From contig JAUJYN010000016.1 of the NCBI GenBank assembly GCA_030737835.1, forward strand, positions 2,683,747 to 2,747,746: DNA of 64,000 nt, given 5' to 3'. Source of the stretch: Acorus gramineus. Its lineage: Eukaryota > Streptophyta > Magnoliopsida > Acorales > Acoraceae. The notes under the pieces were generated by a model. It was given only the letters and a program-made list of their open reading frames with translations. It ran no database searches and was not told the DNA's origin. Position 1 is the stretch's first letter. The number at the start of each line of letters is the position of its first letter. The position numbers and the translations under genes are program-made. Shown here piece by piece: positions 31,929-43,590 of the stretch.

Positions 31929-34900
31929 CTGTTGATTTCAGTTGATTATGGTGGATGCTACTTCACCTTTTTGGTACGTGTTGTATTCTTTTCATTGTGT
32001 TATTTAATTGAAATATTCTTTTTTCATATTTTTGTTAGTGAAAGTCAAGGCATGAACGTGTTTTAATTTGTTTTATTATGTTATCATGTTGAGTAGAATC
32101 TGTTTTCTTCATTATCCTTTTCTCGTTGTGTTTGAGTATGTTAGAGTTGCTCTAGTTTCTTTCACTGTATTTGACTTTGCATAGTGCAAAGTTAATTACA
32201 AGTAGACTCAATCAATGTTAGTCATTGCTAGCTATCTCACATTATGTGTGCATATCTTAATGAGTGGGTCCTGATTTTTTTTTTGACATTCTGCCATACT
32301 TAAAGCTGACAATTCTTTAAGGATTCATACGTGAGTAGGGTGTAGAAGAATCTAAGTTGTTGCTTGCATTCGCCTTCCAGTCTGACCAGCCACCTTCTTA
32401 CCTAAAATAGGTCATGGGATTTATTAGAAACCATATTTGCATTTTGAAATGCAACTTATATTATCAGGTGGTACTAATTTGCAACAGTTTTTTTTCACTG
32501 AATTTTATGTATCAGTGTGATCATTGTTTACTAGCTCTCAAACTGATGTTCCTAGATTGACATAGTAATAAGTGGGTTCATTTTCTCTGTTAATATTCCC
32601 AGTTGTATGCATAGATAGCGCAACAAGTATTTGGTGGGGATTTCATTCTGTACGGTGCGTGTACATTTGTAAATCATACATGATAAGTACAATAAAAGTA
32701 TGGTTATAATTAAGCTATTTCCTACATATATTCTTGATATTAATACGTAAAATACATGTACAAAACCTCTTATTGGATTTAAAGGAAGCAAAAAAATTAT
32801 GAATGGCCTCTCAATTTGGAAAAGTTCGGAGAACCTTGTGAATATGGTTGTGTGAATTTATGCCAATTCTTGATGTTGAACATTTGTGGGAATAGGTTTA
32901 AATTTTTTTTTTTGGTGTATATGTTTCTAAATCTGTCTTTCTTTCTTGTTGCTCATTTCGTTGATTAATGTTAAGCTAGATATTTAATGCGTATAATATA
33001 AAGCATAATTTTCAGATTAAGATGAATAAAAGGCATTCATAGATTTGATGTTTGTATAATGTTTATAGAGAGGAATGCTTCTCAAATTTGTTTTTGTGAG
33101 ATCCATAATGTGATTTAAGTTTGAGGGTGTTTATTGGAATTAACAAACAGGGGATGACTGTTCAATCAGGTTGTAACGAGTAGTAGAATTTTCAGCAGGC
33201 GGTTGTCAAACCCTCATTTCTTGGATACCTTTATGTTATACTTGTGGATTCTGATTAGTTATGTTGGAATGCATCAATTATTCATTAATAAAGTTTATAT
33301 TGAATGACTCTAGTTCTAAATTCTGAACTCTTTATGATATACCAGGAGCTATTGAGAACATTCTTGTCTTGTTTGCTAATTAAACTTTCCTTTTGGCAGC
33401 TATGTATATTAGTCGATATGAATGAATTGTTATGCTAGATATAGTAATATATGTAGTACTACTTATCATTGTTATAATTGGGTTGCTGCATTCATGTTTG
33501 TGATTGTGCATAAACTTCTTAGATATTGAATCAATGATGAATGGCCTCAAAACATGTATGTCTTGTTTGTATTTATAGGAATATTGTCTGTTGACTTCAC
33601 TGGAGGTTTGATATAATTCAATGAGCTTGTCACAGTCAAGTATTTATGATGGATTCAAGCATAAACAATTTTCTTCTGTTTTACTGAGTGTTGGAAGATA
33701 ATCATCATCACTTTCTCGAAATAGAAAGTTTATGTTGTTTATTAATGATGCTATATCTAAAGTGTATTATTATTTGTTGGCCTATACTTTGTTTTCTCTC
33801 GTATTCAACTGGTTTAGTTTTTACTGTTTATCAATCATTTCTAGTAGACAAAATTTTAAGTTCGCTGCTAGGCAACCTGAACTAGCATGTTGGGTAGGAT
33901 TCCATGTTAAAATCCTCATTCTTGTACATGTTCGTTTTTAAAATGAAGAATTAGTAGTACTCAGGTTAGGCAATGATTCCCTAGAAAAGTTCTGTTGTGT
34001 TCATATGATTGTTAAGGTAGATTGTGATCTTCTCAAAAGAAAATGCTAGGTATTTCAAGATGAAAGGATGTCTCTATGTTATTATAGAATGCCCTGCATT
34101 TATATGAATGCTTTTACTGTTCCTCAAAAGTAGGTTTTTTATGAGAGCAATCTCTGTTCAGGGTTTGAAAAGTTTTTTTTTTTTTTTTGGTTGGTAGGGT
34201 TTCAAAAAATATTTCGGATGATATGAATATATGATAATCAGTTTCTATCAGATCATTCCTGGGCTTTTGCTTATAGGATTTTGGCCTGAAAGTGTGGTTT
34301 CCTCTCATTGATATATCATTTTCAGTGAAATGATTGTACAAGGACTTTGTTTGTAGTGAATATTGATAAACCATGATTCAAGCTTTAAGATTGGTTGATT
34401 GAACTTGTGAACTCAATTATATATTCTATATAATCCTTTGATGCATATCATGGCTAACTAATAGCTTTAACGTTTCTTAGAATGTGGTGAAGAGAATGAG
34501 TAATTGATTTATGATGTTAAATAGATAAACCAAGCTTCTCATTATATTCACCTTCGTGATAATCAAATTATGTAATAGGAAAACTTAGTCTTTTCCCCGA
34601 TTACTAGGCAGTTCGAAGGAGCAAACAGAGCTCACTATCAGGAAAAAGCAGTTTGATATGCCCTTTTTTTCTTGTGTGTTTATGTAGTTTACTATGATAA
34701 AAGAAATTTGTCATCCTCTAAACTTGAATGCCTTCTAAACTTTTATGCCTACTTACTAGACGATTTTCTGCTCCATATTTTGGGTTAGGTAAGCTGGGCC
34801 TGAACGCAAAACCTCTTGGTGTAAATTATGATGTAATAACTTAGGGAGTTGATCTCACCCACTTCTACTTTTATTTTTAATCTGCTCCGTCTTTCCACGT

Positions 34901-35869
34901 GTAGAATCCTTATTTAATTATGATGGCTACAAAAAGCAGGTTGAATTTATACATGATGACTAATTTTATGTTGCATTGATGTACTTTATTTATGCAGTTT
35001 TTGACATATTGATGTTTCTAAATCATGTAAGTTCCTGTCATATGAAGTATATACCATGCTTTTTCTGGATCTGTTTAAATCTTGGCTATATCAGCAAGGT
35101 ACATTTATCTTTCCATATTTCATTCATACCATCGTATTTTCAGATGGAGTGCATGATGCATGTAAATTTCTTACATAACATTATGTGTATCCAGTAGGTC
35201 ATTAACTTCCATTATTGTTTCAGAGTACCCCCCGAAGATTCGAGCTGGAGAGGAAGGTGCACTGGATTTTTGTTACATGTTCAAGCCACTAAGGAACATT
35301 AATTTTTTGTTGGTGCACTTTACTATTAGTACAGTTTGTTTGTTATTTTGAACAAAAGAAACATGGTTGTTGTCGGCTAGATGTTGTTTTTTGGCTCTTT
35401 TATTTGTGGGGAAACTTTGAATTTTTAGATGGAACCTTGGTTTGCCCCTGTATATTATGCTCCTATGAATCCATGATGTTCATCTACTTTTGAATCTTTT
35501 CATTATGTTCATCTACTTTTGAATCTTGTCATTCTTGCACCTCTTACTGCACTTTTTTTTTATGAAGTGCTAATATAAAGTCTGTTTTGCAGCTCCGCTG
35601 AAGCATATAAACAATCCTTTAACTGCCAGTGATACTGTGCTACTACTGTACTGTATATTTTACTATCACACTATATAAAAGTTAATTTTTTTATTTTTTC
35701 AAAGAAAAAATTACACTAGTGTATTTTAATGTAAATTTCACTTTTTATGACAGTATGTATTATAATATATGAGTATATATTTTTTTTTAAAAAAAAGAAT
35801 TTGGTGTGGATTGTGAACAGAACTGCCTAACTTTTTTGAATGAACAAGACAACTGTTCCAATTCTGCGT
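31929..35869 (+). other. 3' flank of GeBP-like gene 1, possible long 3' UTR intron
   Basis: No further coding region was seen. A donor-like 'ctttttg|gtacgtg' lies about 45 nt after the stop and is kept in copy 2 (58087). A candidate acceptor 'attgtttcag' ends at 35222, followed by GC-balanced sequence (agtaccccccgaagattc...). The intervening 3.2 kb is AT-rich. This would make a 3' UTR intron; without transcripts it is only a suggestion. Confidence 0.3.
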
Positions 35870-35911
35870 ATATTGTCTTGTCTTGTTCCAATGAACAAGA
35901 CAGGACAATAT
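35870..35911. repeat. Short hairpin
   Basis: Left arm 'atattgtcttgtcttgtt' and right arm 'aacaagacaggacaatat' pair over 18 positions with one mismatch around the loop 'ccaatg'. No terminator or gene context is evident. Confidence 0.7.
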
Positions 35912-36147
35912 GTTGGAATAAGGTTTGAACTAAAAAAATTCTTTGATTGGCTAGAATAAATCATAAGATATTCACCAAATGTATATCTGATTTTAAGACT
36001 CCAAAATAAACTCCCACGTCATCCTCTCAACCTTACTACCATTTGTTCTGTCTTCATTTGCTTTTTCTATCTCTCTGTATTCTCTTACTCTTTGAAATAA
36101 AATTGGTGGGAGCATAAGTCTATTTTTTTTCAAAAAAAAAAAGAAGA

Positions 36148-36281
36148 AATCCAAAATCAATTTGGATAAATCATATGATATTCATTAAATTTTTATTTGT
36201 TGACAAAAAAAAAAAAAAAAAAAAATCCAAAATCAATTTGGATAAATCATATGATATTCATCAAATTTTTATTTGTTGAAG
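36148..36281. repeat. Two-copy tandem repeat
   Basis: A segment of about 55 bp beginning 'atccaaaatcaatttggat' occurs twice, separated by a poly-A run of about 22 bases. Confidence 0.8.
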
Positions 36282-36559
36282 GGTCGTAAAATGTTTTGAA
36301 TATTATTTGGAATTACTGTTTTGTTTAATTAGTAGATCGCAGATTATAAATACATCTTTGAAGTAAATACAATTATTAGATTATATTGTACAACATAAAA
36401 ACGTTAATCTTATGAGGGAAATGCCTCTGAATAAATGAAATTAAACACTGCAACAGAAATATAATAAATAGTTGTGACATGCTAATGGTATGAGCAATTG
36501 TCTTTGGGATTATTACTTTGTTTTAATTATTAAAATACCTAAAAGTGTATCTTTGTCGT

Positions 36560-36785
36560 TGGGTTTTTTAGTTTTCAATCCTTGTAAACATAACTATTTA
36601 AGGATCGATCCCTCACTTCTTCGTATTTTGGTTTTACTCATTAGATTTAAAGGATATGTTCCTTTTTAGTCCCTCCCAGGGACTAAAAGGGAACATATCC
36701 TTTAAATCTGGGGATTAAAACAAGAATATCAAGAATTGAGGGATCGATCACTAAATTATATGGTTTATAGAGACTTAAAAATAAA
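36560..36785. mobile_element. Foldback element / long hairpin
   Basis: The whole stretch reads as an imperfect palindrome of about 110-bp arms, with a near-perfect 30-bp core (left arm from 36643 'agatttaaaggatatgttc', right arm to 36708) around 'ccc'. This suggests a foldback MITE or a hairpin-RNA source. No TSD identified. Confidence 0.6.
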
Positions 36786-36802
36786 AATCCTGTAGTTTGC
36801 AA

Positions 36803-37334
36803 GGAAAAATCCATATAACCTCATGTAAAACTGCCTGATATCCATATAACCCCGACTTTTTTTTTAAGTCCATATGACCCTTAAAAATGCAAACACCTAT
36901 GTAAATCCAAATAGCCCCATAAATTAAATTTCGTTGATAGATGATGAATATTATACGAATATTCTGTTTAGTTAACCTTGACTGAAAATACAGTATATCA
37001 AAAACTCCATATAATGCGGTAAAAATGAGAAAAATCATGACAATTTTACCACTTCGAATAAGATTTTATAATCTATTCAGATGGGTATAATCATCATTTA
37101 TAGGGGGTTTTCCGCATTCTTAACATCGTAGGAATTTTTTTATTTTGTACTTTGAGCTAGGGTTAATCAAACAAATATTTACATAATATTACTCATTTGT
37201 CAACGGAAGTTTAACTCAGGAGGTTATTTAAAAATTTATATAGATATTTTCAGATGGTTATAAGGACTTTAGGAAAAATCAGGGGGCTATATGAATTTCA
37301 TGCAGTTTATAAGGGGGTTATTTGGATTTTTCCC
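36803..37334. mobile_element. Mutator-type MITE family member (532 bp)
   Basis: Ends GGAAAAATCCATATAACC and ..GGTTATTTGGATTTTTCCC are inverted and carry the same sub-repeats as 29698-30205. A 9-bp duplication is not visible here, so the copy is older or has altered flanks. Confidence 0.8.
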
Positions 37335-37862
37335 ATACAATTATTGTTGTTGTTTTGGAAAAGGGTATTGTGCATACCTATTTTTATATGATTTATATTA
37401 AAAATAAGTATTTCAGATTTAGACGTTTTGAGACAAATTAGAATTTTCTTTAAAAATATAAATAACCAAAAAAAGTCCCAAACATACAGGAAAAACAATT
37501 AGTTTCTATTAATATTTAAGGCCAAAAGCATGTTTTTAGTGATTAGAGGATATCAAATAAAAATATTTTGGTGAAGATTTAATACAATTATATATCCATA
37601 TATCCGTGTACTTATATATCCTAGTAAAATGCACGCACAAATGTGCGTATTTGGAAGTCATTATAAACCAAATGATTCTGCAATTTTATCACACTTCCAT
37701 ACAGAGGTATGCAAATTTAAACACATTTATTTAAAATAAGAAATTTTCTCTAAAACTTTGAAATTTATCACACAAGTAGTTCTCCTGTTGCTTAAAAAAT
37801 ATCTGAATAAATGCCAATTGTGGAAGACCAAATTCCCACAAAGAATTAGGAATAAAACTATA

Positions 37863-38672
37863 TGGGAATAACGAGGGGGGATGAGGATAGTCTGCAAGAT
37901 CGGCTGGCCCACGCAAGCCTAGCTGTTCCGCACAAGGTAGTCGGTCAGTGGGCCCTCTACCTGATAGCGGCTGTTCAGCCCAATGGGCCTGGAAGGAAGG
38001 GTAGAGATATCTGCCTAGGAAGGCCCTCGAGAGGCTAGTCGGGCATTGGTAGTTGCCCGACTAGACCAGGTGGGAACCACCATCCATCCGACCTGAGCAA
38101 AGCAGGACAGACGAAGAGAGCTCGGCTGGCCTTGCATAACCCGACCAAGGAATCAGGTCTGGCTGAAGAGGTCCGACTATACGTCCACATCTTGGAGATA
38201 ACGGCTACTATGGAGAATATCCTCTGACACCACAGTGACAGGCGGCTGTCGGGGGACGGTTACGCTGCAAGGTCATACGTGTTGGCCGATCCTGATGCCA
38301 CCTAGACGATTCTGTTTGTACCTTGGATAACCTCACTCCACGGAGTGAGGTCGGCACGCCCTCTTTGAGTATATAAGGGGAGACATCATCGTCTCCAAGA
38401 GGTATGCATGAACACACACACTCACTCCTAGAGTAACTCCATAAGCTTAAGCAGACTTGAATACTAACTTGAGCGTAGGAGGAGCGTTAGCCGGCACTAC
38501 ACTGATATGAGTTGCAGGTGACCGGAGGAGGAGGAGAGCTACAGGACTTAACGACGGGACCTCATCGACCTTGAAGGGAAGCTACTTCCATTCTTTCTCA
38601 GATCTACATCCAAAGCTCGGATCGTCCATGAGATCCGGCCGCGTGGAGGAGAACCAGAAATCATCCCCCACA
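37863..38672 (+). repeat. 5' LTR of element E (left limit approximate)
   Basis: The right end ('ccccaca') precedes the PBS at 38675. A TATA box GTATATAAGGGG is at 38370-38380. The left end is placed at a TG near 37863, where AT-rich flank turns into GC-balanced sequence; it may be off by tens of bases. Confidence 0.6.
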
Positions 38673-38882
38673 AATTGGCACCCACAGTGGGGCACGACAA
38701 GAGAGAAAGACAATTCCCCAGAAAGCAGATCCAAAGTGAGGATGGTGAAGACCTGGAGCGGTTTGGAGAGGTCCACAGTGCACGAACACGTCGAAGTTGA
38801 GGGACACATCAAGCCCAACGAGCCGCCCGCTCCATGAGATCCGCCGACAGGAAGATCCACCTCGCAGCATCTAAAAACGACG

Positions 38883-40300
38883 GTGGAGGGCGACCTCGCG
38901 AAGGAACTCGATGAGGTGGGCCAAAGATATCGTCAACTTGAGAACCTGATGGAACAGATCCTGAAGGGATCGGGCGCTGTACAGCCGCCAACCCCAGCCC
39001 CCGGGGCTCGGGACCATGAAGAACCCTCGAAGATGGGAGCCGAGCCACGGAATGAAAACCGTCAAAGCCGGCAGGCCCATGAACAAAGCCATGAATCAGT
39101 GTGCTCCACTGGAGGAGAACGGAGACGTCGAGCAAGGGGGCATTCTCACGCAGGGTCACCTCCGGTGAGGGCGACAGCCAAGGTCAAAAGAAAATGGTGG
39201 AGGGGTGGATCCCCACGCCACGAGCGCCATAGTCGACATGAGCAACGGCGGCCCTACCGGGAGAAAATCCTCGACCGGTACTTGATGTCATCCGACGACG
39301 ACTACAAAGAAGAGCAATTCAGCTATCCGCGACAAACGTACCGAAGCGAGATGAACGTCACCCAGGACCATGACTTCATCACCAGGGCACTCAGGGGTTT
39401 TGCATCCCCTTTCACTCAGAATCCTACAAACGATCCCACCCTCATCCAGCCGAAGTTTCGCCTGTACAACGGCACTGCAGACCCCTTTGACCATGTGCTA
39501 AGCTTCAGGCACGCAATGGCGCTTTACGAACAACACAATGAGCTGATGTGCTGAATGTTCCCGTCCAGTTTGGAGGGGGCCGCCCTAAGCTGGTTTCACC
39601 AACTCCTTGGAGGGACAATTTGCTGCTTCGAAGAGCTCGATACATTGTTTGCGAAACACTTAATATGTAGCCGAAACCAGAAAAAAGATTTGGGAGATCT
39701 CATGAATGTGCATATGCAACCCGGAGACTCAATACGACAGTATGTCAACCGCTTCCGCCTCCTCATGTTCGAGGTCGAAAAATGCGACCCGAACAGAGCT
39801 GTGATGGCGTTTTGCAACAGCCTCCCACCAAAGCACGAGTTGATGTGTTGAGCCGAGAAGTACGCCAAGGTTGAGGAGGAGTCTTTCTCCTCCCGGCCTA
39901 TGGCAGTGGTGGCGGTTTAGAAAAACCCCTCGGTTCGGGAAGACAGGGGACGAAAGCCTTGGGGCGACAAGAAGGACACTGCAATGGCGAATGAGGTCCG
40001 CGAGAGGCCATCCACCAAATTCACCATCCCCCTCGTGCAAATCTTAGAGAAGATCAAGAATGCCCCATTCTTCAGATGGGCATCTCCCATGAAAAGTGAC
40101 CCAGCCGAGAGAGACAAAGGCTTCAAATGTGATTATCATAGGGACTTTGGTCACCAGACCGAAAAATGTCACACACTTCAAGTATTCCTGGAGACGCTGG
40201 TCAAGAAGGGGAAGCTGAGGGAGTTCTACAACAAGGAGAAGGGTAAAGGCCCTGTAAAACACGTCACAACGATCGCCTCATCCAGCGCAGCTGGGGTCAT
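38883..40300 (+). pseudogene. Gag of element E
   Basis: The frame opens at ATG 38883 with a predicted helix, then an Arg/Ser-rich linker, then the capsid core ('YNGTADPFDHVLSFRHAM', 'FPSSLEGAALSWFHQL', 'FRLLMFEVEKCDPN'). A zinc knuckle 'CDYHRDFGHQTEKC' follows in the next open stretch (from 39984). In-frame stops at 39552 and 39849 and a stop near 39918 break it. Of the Tat type, with closest resemblance to non-Ogre Tat elements judging from the PBS. Confidence 0.82.
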
Positions 40301-40781
40301 TGATGTAATATGTGGAGGGCTCCCGAGCCTGGAGGATCCGAAGTCGGTACGACAAGCAGGGAATAGGAGCTCAGGCTTCGGTGAAGTGATGCAGGTCGAC
40401 CAAGAGCCTCACCTGGTGTCGAAAAGGCAGAAGCCAGAGGAGCCATGTGTCATAACATTTTTGGACAAAGACTTGACCGGCGTGCATACACCCCATAACG
40501 ATGCGCTCGTCATCACCTTGCACATAGCTAATTTTGATGTTAATAGAATCCTGATCGACACGGAAAGTTCAACTGACATCTTGTTCATGCAGCCGGTCCT
40601 CAAGATGGGGTTGAAGCATTCAAGCCTTGAACCCATAAGCAATCCGCTGATCGCCTTCAACTGGAGTCAGGTGATGCCCACTGGACGCATCATCCTGCCA
40701 GTGCGAGCTGGAGACGAGACTATCATGACCGTGTTTACCGTGATGGACTTTCCATCCCCGTGCAACGCTATCATGGGGTGA
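40301..40781 (+). pseudogene. Protease of element E with damaged active site
   Basis: 'NRILIDTESSTDILF' stands where plant gypsy proteases have D-T/S-G; the glycine is replaced by glutamate, which should abolish catalysis. The later 'DFPSPCNAIMG' matches the end of the domain. Stop at 40779-40781. Confidence 0.78.
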
Positions 40782-41018
40782 ACCTAGCTGGGGGCAATGA
40801 GGGCCATCCCGTCCACCTACCACCAGAAGCTTTGCTTCCCTACGATGCGCGGAATTATGGAAATCCGCAAAGATCAACTCGTCACTAGGAGATGTTATGC
40901 CATTGCTACTTCAGGCAAAGATCCAGACGTGAAGGAGAGCCTGATAGGCGATGACTTATATCCCAAAAGATAGCAATTACTGACGGATCGGGTAAAGGCC
41001 AATGAGGCGAAACCCTGT

Positions 41019-42750
41019 TTGACCGAGAGGGTCGTGGAGGACCTCGAACGCATTCCAATCGACTCCAACGACCCGGAGAAGTACTTCCTCATCGGCACAA
41101 CCTTAAGCGAAAGCGAGAAAGTCGGCCTAATTCACCTACTCCACAAGCATATTGACGTGTTCGCCTGGAAGCCCTCCGACATGCCTAGGATTGACCCCGA
41201 AGTAGTGTGCCATCGACTGTGCATATCACCTACAGTACGGCCTGTCAAACAGCGGCAAAGAAGGGTAGCTCTAGTTCACGCTGAGGCGATAAAAGAAGAA
41301 GTAGAAAAGCTGCTAGATAGAGGAATTATTAAGGAAGTGCGATACCCTGACTAGTTGGCCAACACGGTGGTCGTACCAAAAAAGAACAACAAATGACGGG
41401 TCTGCGGTTAAGGAGGATATTTTCTCCCTTCAGTTAAACTTTTTGAACTTGGGGTTAAAACTCGAAGGGTTATTTTCAGGATGGTAATTTTTGGTAGCTT
41501 GAATTTGACTGTTAATGACTGTCAGTGACTGGGCCTTTAGAGTGCTATCTCGTGACCTTTTTATAGGCTGTCTATGTACCCCTTGGGGATCAAGTCACAC
41601 GTAGTTCCTTTAATGGATTGCCGTTATAACCGTCCCCCCATTAAACACTTTTAGTGGGCGATTTTGGTGGAAACCCCCACGTGTCAATGAGGCACGCCGT
41701 GCAATTAGTGGGCCATTACTGTCTATTTGACAGTTACAGATGTTATGGCCCTTTGACTGTTTTTCTAATTTGCCCATGGTTCTTGGGCCTGCTCATTCGT
41801 CAGTTACGTCTTTGAGTATGTCCACGAGGTGAAAGATCGCCGACTAGACCTATTGTTTGGTTGTGTCTTCCCTGCTCGTTCGCGAGTAGTAAGGTCGTCC
41901 GACCAGACCTCTAATCTGATTGTGCCTTAACTACTCGAGGTGACATTCTTTCATGAGGTGTCTGACTAGACCCTGGATCTAATCGTGCCAACGCACCCTG
42001 GAATGTCATCATGACCTTTAGGATTCAGAACTAGTTCTGTGGGCCCCAAGTGTGATAGCCCATATCCGCTTTGACATGACACGTATCACAGCGTGGATTT
42101 TTACCTCCACAGCGGTGATTTTATTAACCTCAATAGTGCTTGCCCGAAGGACGGCTTTCATCTACCCAAAATAGACCAACTGGTGGACACATCCTCCGGC
42201 AACAAGCTCTTGAGCTTCATGGACACCTATTCGAGGTATCACCAGATCCCGATGTATAAGCACGACCAGGAGAAGACGGCGTTCATCACGCCGATGGGCA
42301 CCTTTTGCTATAAGGTTATGCCCTTCGGGCTAAAAAACACATGAGCGACTTACCAACGTCTCATCACTAAAATGTTCTCTCAATACATTGGCAAGACCGT
42401 CGAGGTTTATATAGACGACATGCTCGTCAAGAGTCAAGATCGTGAAGACCATATCGAACATCTCCGAGCAATGTTCGGGATATTGAGGAGATATCGCATG
42501 AAGCTCAACGCGTCCAAGTGTTCCTTTGGGGTAGAGTCGGGCAAGTTCCTGAGTTTCCTGAAAACCCATCGGGGAATAGAGGCGAATCCCGACTAGATCA
42601 AAGCCATGCTTGAAATGAATCCTCCTAGAAATTGGAAGAAAGTCCAGAAGCTAACCGGCTGATTGGCAGCCCTTAATCGCTTCATCTCAAAGGCTACCGA
42701 GAGGACCTGCCGTTCTTCAAGTTGCTTTGAAAGGCCAAAAAGTTCGATTG
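41019..42750 (+). pseudogene. Reverse transcriptase of element E, split by a solo LTR
   Basis: The N-terminal part ('HIDVFAWKPSDMPRIDP', 'VKQRQRRVALVHAEAI') runs to about 41408. The 703-bp insertion at 41409-42111 follows, and RT resumes at 42112 with 'DFINLNSACPKDGFHLP', 'FITPMGTFCYKVMPFGLKN' and the catalytic 'VYIDDMLVKS'. Stops at 42342-42344, 42594-42596 and others show decay. Confidence 0.85.
41409..42111 (-). mobile_element. Solo LTR (703 bp) with 5-bp TSD GCGGT
   Basis: GCGGT is duplicated at 41404-41408 and 42112-42116. On the minus strand the LTR starts TGTGGAGGTAAAAATCC, has a TATA box CCTATAAAAAGGTC near 41555-41568, and ends ..AATATCCTCCTTA (CA mutated to TA). It shares 'ctatgtacc...gatcaagtcac' with LTR D at 55846-56746, so it is of related Tat ancestry. 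Confidence 0.88.
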
Positions 42751-43590
42751 GACACCAGATTGCCAGGAGGCTTTTGAAAAGCTCAAGCAGTACCTGGCGT
42801 CTCCTTCGCTGCTTATGAAACCAAGCCCGGGAGAGCCATTGTATTTGTATGTCGTAGCCTCAGACCATGCAGTCAGCTCGGTCATTGTGAGGGAGCACCA
42901 GGGGGTGCAGGGGTCAATCTACTATGTGAGAAAGTCGTTAGGCGGACCTAAATCTCTGTACCTATACTTGGAAAAAGTCACCTATGCCCTCCTCATTTCC
43001 TCGCGAAAGCTTAGGCATTATTTTGTTGCCCACTCTATCCATGTAGTGACCGACTACCCACTCAAAGTCATTATGAAGAAAGCTGACATTACCGGTCGGC
43101 TACTCAAATGGGCGATCGAATTGTCCCCTTTCGATATCCACTACGTTCCTAGGAATGCTATCAAGGGATAGATAATTGTTGACGTACTGGCCGACCTAGC
43201 GCCACCATCCACAGAAGTCTACTTGGTGGATGACAAAACTCCAACCGAGGGGCTGAGTTGGACCCTTAATGTTGACAGAGCTTCTAACCGTAGGGGCGCG
43301 GGAGCAGGCGTGGTCTTGCGCAACATTGAGGGGTTTCTGTTCAAACATGCAATAAAGCTAGGCTTCCGGGCCTCGAATAACGAAGCCAAATATGAGGCAC
43401 TTATTGCCGGGCGGGAGCTCGCAATCAACCTCGGCGTCAAGGCCATGGACGTCCTCAGTGACTCACAGCTGGTGGTATTCCAGAGTACAGGGGAGTATGA
43501 AGTTCGCGATGATCAAATGATCGCGCATCAGAAGAAGGTGCAACAATTACTCTCGCAATTCACTTCGGCTCCCATCTTTCAGGTAGAAAG
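42751..43590 (+). pseudogene. RNase H and second RNase H of element E
   Basis: First RNase H: 'LYLYVVASDHAVSSVIV', 'ALLISSRKLRHYF', 'DITGRLLKWAIEL'. Second, Tat-type RNase H: 'TLNVDRASNRRGAGAG', 'AKYEALIAGRELA', 'LSDSQLVV'. A stop at 43169-43171 separates them, and LTR B2 cuts the second domain at 43591. Confidence 0.83.

Larger units (their letters stand above)
30531..34700 (+). repeat. Segmental duplication, copy 1
   Basis: Aligns with 56747-64000 from about 400 bp upstream of the GeBP gene through several kb of its 3' flank, apart from two insertions in copy 2. Matching landmarks include 'gcaattgaagaacaag' in the gene, 'ggtggggatttcattctgt' (32632 and 60348) and 'ctcaggttaggc' (33960 and 63331). 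Confidence 0.9.
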
